Assembly: GCA_024235595.1 (NCBI GenBank)
Contig: JACKMC010000001.1
Span: 62,001 to 126,000 of the forward strand
Direction: 5' to 3'
Source: Zoogloeaceae bacterium
Lineage (GTDB): Bacteria; Pseudomonadota; Gammaproteobacteria; Burkholderiales; Rhodocyclaceae
DNA length: 64,000 nt
Shown here piece after piece: positions 57,676-64,000 of this stretch. The notes below the pieces were generated by a model. The model saw only the letters and a list, made by a program, of their open reading frames with translations. It had not been told where the DNA came from and searched no databases. The first letter of the stretch is position 1, and each line of letters starts with the position of its first letter. Position numbers and translations under genes: made by a program.

Positions 57676-57726
57676 GAGCATCACAGGGGCGGTATCGCGC
57701 CGCGCAGTAGGTTTATTCGTGCCTAC

Positions 57727-58833
57727 TTAGATGCGCATGGGCATTACGACGTATTTGAAGCTGTCGTTGCCCGGCAGCGTAAACAGTGCACTGGAGTTGG
57801 AGTCGTTGAGGTGCACGATGATCTCGTCGGTGCTGGTGTTGTTGAGCACGTCGAGCAGGTAGGTAACGTTGAAGCCGATATCCAGCCCCTCGCCCTGGTA
57901 GTCGATCTCGAGCTCTTCGAGGCCTTCTTCCTGCTCGGCGTTGGTGCTGATGATCTTGAGGCTGCCGTCGGTGAGCACCACGCGCACGCCGCGGAACTTG
58001 TCGTTGGTGAGGATCGCCACCCGCGACAGGGCGGCCTGCAGCGGCTGGCGGGCGAAGGCGAGCTGCTTGGGATGGTGTTGCGGAATGACCCGCTCGTAGT
58101 CGGGAAACTTGCCGTCGATGAGCTTGGAGATGAGCTCGATGGGGCCGAAGCGAAACACCACCTGGTTGCCGGCCAGCATGATCTCCAGCGGCTCGTCGCT
58201 GTCGGCGAGCTGGCGCCCGAGTTCGGTCACCGTCTTGCGCGGCAGGATGACCTCGGTCTTCTGGTACTCGCCTTCGAGCTGGCTCTCGGCAAAGGCGAGC
58301 CGGTGGCCGTCGGTGGCGACCATGCGCAGCGCGTTGCCGGCGACCATCATGAGCAGGCCGTTGAGGTAGTAGCGGATATCCTGCTGCGCCATCGAGTAGG
58401 CGACCTGGGCGAGCTGGTGCTTGAAGACCTTCTGCGGCACGCGAATCGTCACGCCCTGGTCTTCGGGCGCGGTCAGCCGCGGATAGTCGGCGGCCGGCAG
58501 GGTCTGCAACTGGAAGCGGCTGCGGCCGGCCTTGACGGTGAGCCGCTTGTCGTCGAGGCTGAGGGTGATGTCTGCCGACTCGGGAAGCGCGCGCAGGATG
58601 TCCTGCAGCTTTCTCGCCCCCACCGTGATCGCGGTGTCCTCGCCGCCGCCCGCGCCCACCGCGCTGGTCTTGATCTGGATCTCGATGTCGGTGGCCAGCA
58701 GGGTGAGCTGGTCGCCCTGCTTCTCGATCAGCACATTGGACAGGATCGGCAGAGTATGGCGCTTCTCGACGATTCCCGAGACGGACTGCAGGGGGCCGAG
58801 CAGGGCATCGCGGGAGGAGTTGAGCAGAAGCAT
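57727..58833 (-). CDS. dnaN: DNA polymerase III beta sliding clamp
   Basis: A 368-residue clamp subunit that encircles DNA and tethers polymerase III. It starts MLLLNSSRDALLGPLQSVSGIVEKRHTLPILSNVLIE, has three equal domains, and ends with the partner-binding rim YVVMPMRI. Length equals the family norm. ATG 58833 follows GGAGAG. It lies between dnaA (72 bases upstream) and gyrB, the classic origin order, and is probably co-transcribed with dnaA. Confidence 0.98.
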   Translation of the reverse strand: MLLLNSSRDALLGPLQSVSGIVEKRHTLPILSNVLIEKQGDQLTLLATDIEIQIKTSAVGAGGGEDTAITVGARKLQDILRALPESADITLSLDDKRLTVKAGRSRFQLQTLPAADYPRLTAPEDQGVTIRVPQKVFKHQLAQVAYSMAQQDIRYYLNGLLMMVAGNALRMVATDGHRLAFAESQLEGEYQKTEVILPRKTVTELGRQLADSDEPLEIMLAGNQVVFRFGPIELISKLIDGKFPDYERVIPQHHPKQLAFARQPLQAALSRVAILTNDKFRGVRVVLTDGSLKIISTNAEQEEGLEELEIDYQGEGLDIGFNVTYLLDVLNNTSTDEIIVHLNDSNSSALFTLPGNDSFKYVVMPMRI

Positions 58834-58905
58834 GGTGTGGTTCTCTCCGTTTATCGGTCTGATGTCGTCAGTCGTGCGCTTTTGCGAGCGGATGTGCAGC
58901 CTGCC

Positions 58906-60363
58906 TCAGCCGCGCAGCACCTGGGTGAGCACGTGCAGGTCGTGGTTGAGCTGGGGGTCGTTGAGGCGCAGCTCGGCGATGGTACGGCAGGCGTGCAATA
59001 CCGTGGTGTGATCGCGCCCGCCGAAGGCCTCGCCGATCGCCGGCAGCGACAGCGGGGTGAGGTCCTTGGCCAGGAACATCGCCACCTGGCGCGGCCGGGC
59101 AATGACCCGGGTGCGCTTCTTGGAGTGCATGTCGGCGACCTTGATCTTGAAGTAGTCGGCGACGGTCTTCTGGATGTGCTCGGTGGTGAGCTGGCGGTTG
59201 TGGGCGTTGAGCAGATCCTTGAGCGCCTCCTTGGCCAGCTCGAGGCTGATGTCCTTGCCGTGGAAGCGCACGTAGGCCACCACCTTCTTGAGCGCGCCCT
59301 CGAGCTCGCGCACGTTCGAGCGCAGGTTCTTGGCGATCAGGAAGGCCACGTCGTCCGACAGGTCGATGCGGTCGGCCTCGGCCTTCTTCTTGAGGATCGC
59401 CACCCGCATCTCGAGCTCGGGCGGCTCGATCTGCACCGTCAGGCCCCAGTCGAAACGCGAGATCAGGCGGTCTTCGAGCCCCTGCACATCCTTGGGATAG
59501 GTGTCGCAGGTGATGATGATCTGCTTCTTGGCTTCGGTGAGCGCGTTGAAGGCGTGGAAGAACTCTTCCTGGGTGCGGTTCTTGTTGTTGAAGAACTGGA
59601 TGTCGTCGATCAGCAGCAGGTCGAGCGAGCGGTAGTAGCGCTTGAAGACGTCGAAGCTCTTCTGCTGGTAGGCCCGCACCACGTCGGCGTAGTAGTCCTC
59701 GGCGTGCACATAGCGGATCACCGCGCGCGGATTACGGCGGAAGATCTCGTTGCCGATGGCGTGGATGAGGTGGGTCTTGCCGAGGCCCACGCCGCCGTAT
59801 ACAAACAGCGGGTTGTAGGACGAGCCGGGATTCTGCGAGACCTGCATGGCGGCCGCGCGGGCGAGGTCGTTGGCGCGGCCGGTGACCAGGTTGTTGAAGG
59901 TGAAGTCGCGGTTGAGGCGGGTCTTGTCGTAGGCGGCGGCCTCGCCGGAGGCCGCACGCTCCGGTTCGCTGCGGCGCGGCGGGCTCGCCACCACGGGCTC
60001 GTCGTTTGCACTGCCCACGGCAACCGCACTCGCGTGCACCACCGCTACCGCGGCTTCGCGCGGCGCCGCGGCGCTTGCCGGGCGCAGCGCCGGGGCAGGG
60101 CGCACCGCGCCGCCCGCAGGCAGCGCCAGCTCGCACACCGGCTCGGCGCCGAAGAAGGCTGCGCCGAGTTCGACGATGCGCCGCAGGTAGCGCTCGCGGA
60201 CCCACTGCAGCACGAAGCGGTTCGGCGCGATCAGTCTCAACGCGGGGCTTTCGCCACCGTCGCCATCTTCGGCATGCAGGGTCTTGATCCAGGTATTGAA
60301 CTGCTGCGGCGGCAGTTCCTGTTCAAGCTGCGTTAGACAATAGGACCAGAATTCTCGGCTCAC
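58906..60363 (-). CDS. dnaA: Chromosomal replication initiator DnaA
   Basis: A 485-residue initiator that binds DnaA boxes and opens the origin. Domain I (MSREFWSYCLTQLEQELPPQQFNTWIKTL) is followed by an Ala/Pro-rich linker (about 85-150). The AAA+ domain has Walker A GGVGLGKTHLIHA, LLLIDDIQFF and SRFDWGLTV. The C-terminal DNA-binding domain ends with the signature GEAFGGRDHTTVLHACRTI. The start is the GTG at 60363. Its promoter region contains a DnaA box, so it is probably self-regulated. Confidence 0.98.
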   Translation of the reverse strand: MSREFWSYCLTQLEQELPPQQFNTWIKTLHAEDGDGGESPALRLIAPNRFVLQWVRERYLRRIVELGAAFFGAEPVCELALPAGGAVRPAPALRPASAAAPREAAVAVVHASAVAVGSANDEPVVASPPRRSEPERAASGEAAAYDKTRLNRDFTFNNLVTGRANDLARAAAMQVSQNPGSSYNPLFVYGGVGLGKTHLIHAIGNEIFRRNPRAVIRYVHAEDYYADVVRAYQQKSFDVFKRYYRSLDLLLIDDIQFFNNKNRTQEEFFHAFNALTEAKKQIIITCDTYPKDVQGLEDRLISRFDWGLTVQIEPPELEMRVAILKKKAEADRIDLSDDVAFLIAKNLRSNVRELEGALKKVVAYVRFHGKDISLELAKEALKDLLNAHNRQLTTEHIQKTVADYFKIKVADMHSKKRTRVIARPRQVAMFLAKDLTPLSLPAIGEAFGGRDHTTVLHACRTIAELRLNDPQLNHDLHVLTQVLRG

Positions 60364-60513
60364 GGATTCTCGATGGGTGCCTGCTCGGAATTGATGATGT
60401 TCTGCGGGGGGGCGACCGCCCGGGCCGGGGCCCGCATGGCGGAAGAAGTTATTATTGGTCGCAGACGATCGACAGACAGTGGCACAGCACCCTGAGATCG
60501 AAAACGAGGGATG

Positions 60514-60544
60514 ATTGTACTCTCACCCGGCAGACTTATCCACA
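60514..60544 (-). promoter_or_regulatory. dnaA promoter region overlapped by a DnaA box
   Basis: TTATCCACA (60536-60544, plus strand) is a perfect DnaA box. On the minus strand a TACAAT -10 (60519-60514) places the -35 region over this box, so DnaA binding would block dnaA transcription. A second partial box, TTATCCGAT, starts at 60580. Only these boxes were found between dnaA and rpmH, so the full origin may not lie here. Confidence 0.65.
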
Positions 60545-60564
60545 GGGCAAACCTAAAAATTGTA

Positions 60565-60593
60565 TTGACAAACAGGGCATTATCCGATCAAAT
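60565..60593 (+). promoter_or_regulatory. rpmH promoter
   Basis: A perfect -35 TTGACA (60565-60570) and TCAAAT (60588-60593) are separated by 17 bases, 32 bases before the rpmH start. Confidence 0.7.
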
Positions 60594-60624
60594 TCCCCGT
60601 TTGATCCAACAGCAGTAGCCCATC

Positions 60625-60759
60625 ATGAAACGTACTTACCAACCCTCCGTCGTGCGTCGCAAGCGTACCCATGGTTTCCTGGTTCGCTCGCGCACCCGTG
60701 GTGGCCGCAATGTGCTGGCCGCTCGTCGCGCCAAGGGCCGTCATCGCCTCGCAGTCTGA
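60625..60759 (+). CDS. rpmH: 50S ribosomal protein L34
   Basis: A 44-residue, very basic ribosomal protein: it starts MKRTYQPSVVRRKRTHGF and ends RRAKGRHRLAV. It is identical in layout to all bacterial L34 proteins. The gene stands directly before rnpA, its universal partner. ATG 60625 has only a weak ribosome-binding site. Confidence 0.98.
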   Translation: MKRTYQPSVVRRKRTHGFLVRSRTRGGRNVLAARRAKGRHRLAV

Positions 60760-60760
60760 C

Positions 60761-61129
60761 GTGTCTGAACCGGCGGAGTCCGGAGTCGCATCGCAGGGCT
60801 TTCCTGCAGAATTCCGCCTATGCAAAACGGATGATTATTCATCCGTTTTTGCTTTTCGCCGTGCCTATCGCGGACGCTTCTTCAATTTGCACTACCGCCC
60901 CAACGGCGGTGCCAGCGCACGCCTTGGCGTGGTGGTGGCGAAGAAGCTGGCCAGGCGCGCGGTGCTGCGAAACCTGGTGAAGCGCCTCGCGCGCGAGGCC
61001 TTCCGTCATCGTCGTGCAGGCCTGCCGGCGCATGATCTCATCGTGCGCCTCGCGGCCCCGCCCAAGGAGGCCAGCCGTCGCGAGCTGCGCGACGACCTCG
61101 AGAGCCTTCTGCTTCGCCTGCGGCCATGA
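60761..61129 (+). CDS. rnpA: Ribonuclease P protein component
   Basis: A 122-residue basic protein that supports the RNase P RNA in removing tRNA 5' leaders. The family core is FRLCKTDDYSSVFAFRR and the RNR motif appears as VVAKKLARRAVLRNLVKRLAREAFR. GTG 60761 is taken as the start, one base after the rpmH stop, as in related bacteria. An upstream in-frame start would lie inside rpmH. Its stop overlaps the yidD start (ATGA). Confidence 0.95.
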   Translation: MSEPAESGVASQGFPAEFRLCKTDDYSSVFAFRRAYRGRFFNLHYRPNGGASARLGVVVAKKLARRAVLRNLVKRLAREAFRHRRAGLPAHDLIVRLAAPPKEASRRELRDDLESLLLRLRP

Positions 61130-61335
61130 AAACCGTTCTTCTCGCCCTGCTGCGCTTCTACCAGTACGCCATCAGTCCGATGCTCGGACGCAACTGCCGG
61201 TATCATCCCACCTGCTCTGCGTACGCGGTCGAGGCCGTCGAGCGCCATGGTGCCCTCAAAGGCGGCTGGCTGGCCCTTAAACGGGTCGCTCGCTGTCATC
61301 CGTTCAAGCCCGGCGGGTATGATCCCGTCCCCTAA
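61126..61335 (+). CDS. yidD: Membrane protein insertion efficiency factor YidD
   Basis: A 69-residue protein that aids YidC/Sec membrane insertion. The family pattern is complete: LRFYQYAISPMLGRNCRYHPTCSAYAVEAVERHGALKGGWLALKRVARCHPF, with three conserved cysteines. It overlaps rnpA by four bases and precedes yidC, the universal order. Confidence 0.97.
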   Translation: MKTVLLALLRFYQYAISPMLGRNCRYHPTCSAYAVEAVERHGALKGGWLALKRVARCHPFKPGGYDPVP

Positions 61336-61354
61336 CTGTTGAGCGAATTGCCCG

Positions 61355-63007
61355 ATGGACAATCGTCGCCTGATCCTGACCCTTATCTTCTGCTTCTCAC
61401 TGTTCATGCTGTGGGAAGGCTGGATGAAACACAACCAACCGCCCGCGCCGCCGCCGGTGGCAACTGCCGGCCAGGACTCGGGGGCCGGCTCCGCCGCGCC
61501 GACCACGACGCTGGCGACGCCGGGCGAGGTGCCCGGCGCGCTTGGTGCATCGGCAACGGCGAGCGCCAGCGCGCCGACCGTCACCGTGCGCACCGACATG
61601 GTCACCGCCGAGGTCTCGGCCCTGGGCGGCAGCATCGTCCGCCTGGAGCTGGTTCATCACAAGGACAGCCAGGACAAGACGCGCGGCTTCGTGCTGCTCG
61701 ACAACGGCACGGTTCACCAGTACAGCGCGCAGAGCGGCCTGATCGGTGACGGCCTGCCCAACCACAAGACGATGTTCTCGCTGCCCGAGGGCGAACAGGT
61801 GCTCAAGGACGGACAGGACACCCTGACCCTGCGCCTCGCCGCGCCGCCGACTGCGGATGGCCTGCAGGTCACCAAGCTGCTGACCTTCAAGCGCGGCAGC
61901 TACGAGATCCAGACCGGCTACGAGATCGCCAACACCGGCAGCGCGGCGGTGTCGCCGTTTGCCTACTTCCAGTTCACGCGCGACGGCCAGGCCGCCGAGA
62001 GCGTCCAGGCGATGGGCGTGTCCACCTTCACCGGACCCGCGGTGTATACCGACGCCGAGAAATACCAGAAGGTGCACTTCGAGGACATCGCCGACGGCAA
62101 GGCCAAGTTTGCGCACAAGGCGAACAACGGCTGGATCGCCATGGTGCAGCACTACTTCGTGAGCGCGTGGCTGCCGCAGGGCGACGCCCAGCGTGAGTTC
62201 TACGCCCGCAAGATCGGCCCCGACCTCTACTCCTCGGGTGTGATCCTGCCGGTCGGTACGGTCGAGCCGGGGCAGAGCGCCAGCATCGACGTGCCGATGT
62301 ATTCCGGCCCGCAGGAACAGAACAACCTCAAGGCGATCGCCCCGGGCCTCGACCTGGTGGTGGACTACGGCTGGCTCACGGTGATCGCCGCGCCGCTGTT
62401 CTGGCTGCTGCAGTGGTTCCACAAGCTCACCGGCAACTGGGGCTGGGCGATCATCCTGGTGACGATTGCGATCAAGGCGGTGTTCTTCCCGCTGTCCGCC
62501 GCCAGCTACAAGTCGATGGCCAAGATGCGCACCCTCGGGCCGCGCCTCAAGCGCATGAAGGAGCAGTACGGCGACGACAAGGTCAAGATGCAGCAGGCCA
62601 TGATGGAGCTCTACAAGCGCGAGAAGATCAACCCGCTCGGCGGCTGCCTGCCGATCCTGGTGCAGATCCCGGTCTTCATCGCGCTCTACTGGGTGCTGCT
62701 GGGCAGCGTCGAGATGCGCCACGCACCATGGCTGGGCTGGATCCACGACCTGTCCACCAAAGACCCGTACTACGTGCTGCCGATCCTCATGGGTATCTCC
62801 ATGCTGATCCAGACCCGCCTCAACCCGACCCCGCCGGATCCGATCCAGGCCAAGGTGATGATGGCGATGCCCATCGTGTTCACCTTCATGTTCCTGTTCT
62901 TCCCGTCCGGCCTGGTGCTTTACTGGGTGGTCAACAACACCTTGTCGATTGCCCAGCAATGGCAGATCACCAAGATGATCGAGAGTGGAAAAGAGAAAGC
63001 CGCGTGA
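61355..63007 (+). CDS. yidC: Membrane protein insertase YidC
   Basis: A 550-residue insertase of the inner membrane. It has an N-terminal helix (about residues 5-22), an Ala/Pro linker, a large periplasmic beta domain (about 70-330), and then five conserved helices. The catalytic-groove region shows NWGWAIILVTIAIKAVFFPLSAASYKSMAKM, followed by the cytoplasmic hairpin (RLKRMKEQYGDDKVKMQQAMMELYKREKINPLGGCLPILVQIPVF). The length equals gammaproteobacterial YidC. The start is ATG 61355. The 3' end overlaps mnmE. Confidence 0.97.
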   Translation: MDNRRLILTLIFCFSLFMLWEGWMKHNQPPAPPPVATAGQDSGAGSAAPTTTLATPGEVPGALGASATASASAPTVTVRTDMVTAEVSALGGSIVRLELVHHKDSQDKTRGFVLLDNGTVHQYSAQSGLIGDGLPNHKTMFSLPEGEQVLKDGQDTLTLRLAAPPTADGLQVTKLLTFKRGSYEIQTGYEIANTGSAAVSPFAYFQFTRDGQAAESVQAMGVSTFTGPAVYTDAEKYQKVHFEDIADGKAKFAHKANNGWIAMVQHYFVSAWLPQGDAQREFYARKIGPDLYSSGVILPVGTVEPGQSASIDVPMYSGPQEQNNLKAIAPGLDLVVDYGWLTVIAAPLFWLLQWFHKLTGNWGWAIILVTIAIKAVFFPLSAASYKSMAKMRTLGPRLKRMKEQYGDDKVKMQQAMMELYKREKINPLGGCLPILVQIPVFIALYWVLLGSVEMRHAPWLGWIHDLSTKDPYYVLPILMGISMLIQTRLNPTPPDPIQAKVMMAMPIVFTFMFLFFPSGLVLYWVVNNTLSIAQQWQITKMIESGKEKAA

Positions 63008-64000
63008 TCTGATTGCAGCTGTCGCCACGGCCCCTGGCCGTGGCGGAATCGGGGTGGTCCGGGTATCCGGCCCATCCCTTTTTGCTTTTGCGGCCTCGCT
63101 TTGCGGCATCGAGCCGCGCGCGCGACATGCCCACTTCGTGCGTTTCCTCGACGCCGACGCGACGCCGCTCGACGAAGGCCTGCTGCTTTATTTTCCGGCA
63201 CCGCATTCGTTCACCGGCGAGGATGTGATCGAGCTGCAGGGTCACGGCGGACCGGTGGTGATGCAGATGCTGCTGGCGCGCTGCCTCGAGCTCGGGGCGC
63301 GGCTAGCCGAACCCGGCGAGTTCTCCAGGCGGGCGTTTCTCAATGGCAAGCTCGATCTGGCCCAGGCCGAGGGCGTGGCCGACCTCATCGAGGCGTCCAC
63401 CGCGGCGGCGGCGCGCTCGGCGCTGCGCAGCCTGAGCGGCGCCTTCTCGGCGCGCGCGAACGAGATCCGCGACCGCCTCGTCGAGCTGCGCATGCTGGTC
63501 GAGGCGACGCTGGATTTCCCCGAGGAGGAGGTCGATTTTCTCGAAGCGGCCAACGCGCTCGGCCGGCTCGCCACGTTGCGCAGCGACGTGGATGCGATTC
63601 TCGAGAAGGCGACCCAGGGCAGCATCCTGCGCAACGGCCTGCATGTGGTGCTGGTTGGCCAGCCTAACGTCGGCAAGTCCAGCCTGCTCAACCGGCTCGC
63701 CGGCGAGGACCGCGCGATTGTCACCGAGGTGGCCGGCACCACCCGCGATGCCTTGCGCGAGACCATCCAGATCGAAGGCATCCCGCTGCACATCATCGAC
63801 ACCGCGGGGCTGCGCGACACCGCCGACACGGTGGAGCGGATCGGCATCGAGCGAACCTGGAAGGAGATCGAGCGTGCCGACGTGATCGTGCGGCTCGTCG
63901 ATGTGCGAAGCGGCGGACTGTGCGAGCAGGACGCCCTGATCGACAGCCGGCTGCCGGCGGGCATCGAACGGCTCACGGTGTTCAACAAGATCGATCTCGC
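62985..64000 (+). CDS. mnmE: tRNA uridine-5-carboxymethylaminomethyl GTPase MnmE (truncated by window end)
   Basis: The first 338 residues of MnmE, which with MnmG modifies the wobble uridine of tRNAs. The N-terminal folate-binding domain has LIAAVATAPGRGGIGVVRVSG, HSFTGEDVIELQGHGG, and GEFSRRAFLNGKLDLAQAEGV. The G domain follows with GQPNVGKSS (225-233), AGTTRD and DTAGLRDT. The C-terminal cysteine motif lies beyond the window. No ATG is available. GTG 62985, inside the last 23 bases of yidC, gives MEKRKPRDLIAAVATAP and is the best start. Confidence 0.95.
   Translation, partial: MEKRKPRDLIAAVATAPGRGGIGVVRVSGPSLFAFAASLCGIEPRARHAHFVRFLDADATPLDEGLLLYFPAPHSFTGEDVIELQGHGGPVVMQMLLARCLELGARLAEPGEFSRRAFLNGKLDLAQAEGVADLIEASTAAAARSALRSLSGAFSARANEIRDRLVELRMLVEATLDFPEEEVDFLEAANALGRLATLRSDVDAILEKATQGSILRNGLHVVLVGQPNVGKSSLLNRLAGEDRAIVTEVAGTTRDALRETIQIEGIPLHIIDTAGLRDTADTVERIGIERTWKEIERADVIVRLVDVRSGGLCEQDALIDSRLPAGIERLTVFNKIDL

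Noticed and set aside
60364..60624. Complete oriC between dnaA and rpmH
   Set aside because: Only one perfect and one partial DnaA box and no clear AT-rich unwinding element were found, so only the promoter/box arrangement is annotated.

Overview
This is a GC-rich (by eye well above 60%) chromosomal window from a betaproteobacterium. The Rhodocyclales (Azoarcus/Thauera/Aromatoleum relatives) are the best guess. That guess rests on the gene content and on the right end, which carries the replication-origin locus: gyrB, dnaN and dnaA on the minus strand, then rpmH, rnpA, yidD, yidC and mnmE on the plus strand. No database search was possible, so the genus is an inference.

Layout. 0.2-10 kb is ordinary chromosome: msrB-msrA, a TerC-family gene behind a yybP-ykoY (Mn2+) riboswitch, nnrU, a TPP-dependent enzyme, two Fe-S or cysteine-cluster proteins and an aldehyde dehydrogenase. 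10-17 kb holds an RluA-type pseudouridine synthase, a frameshifted quinone oxidoreductase, a beta-carbonic anhydrase, an ectoine-type aspartate kinase, and a divergent MFS/LysR pair. 17-24.5 kb has an overlapping acyl-CoA synthetase / acyl carrier protein / GNAT operon, then nifJ with a dihydroorotate-dehydrogenase-like partner. 25-28.6 kb has a thioesterase, a tandem array of 172-173 bp palindromic repeats, a small protein made of two copies of one helical unit, and an ATP-grasp-like protein. 28.8-34 kb is a catabolic unit (CoA-transferase plus GntP permease) with its sigma-54 activator. A -24/-12 promoter and three TGTCC-N8-GGACA palindromes lie between them. 34.3-35.6 kb is a CDF transporter with a divergent CadR/PbrR-like regulator and a MerR-type operator.

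36-55 kb is accessory and looks like a defence island split by an RND efflux operon (42.9-48.8 kb). It holds a RhuM-Fic fusion, a membrane-anchored Mrr-type nuclease with a zinc ribbon, a PLD-nuclease/helicase/DUF3427 protein, a metallo-beta-lactamase-fold remnant and a two-domain TIR-like effector flanked by ~100 bp inverted repeats. It also holds a 1347-residue protein joining an Xre-type DNA-binding domain, an Mrr-like nuclease, a STAND-like NTPase and a long helical C-terminus. The promoter of that last gene is overlapped by a perfect 14-bp inverted repeat, which suggests a self-repressing, Avs-like phage sensor. It is the most likely undescribed system here.

55-64 kb is the origin region. 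gyrB is broken by three small indels although it should be essential. The same kind of one-base loss breaks the quinone oxidoreductase, so sequencing error should be considered for both.
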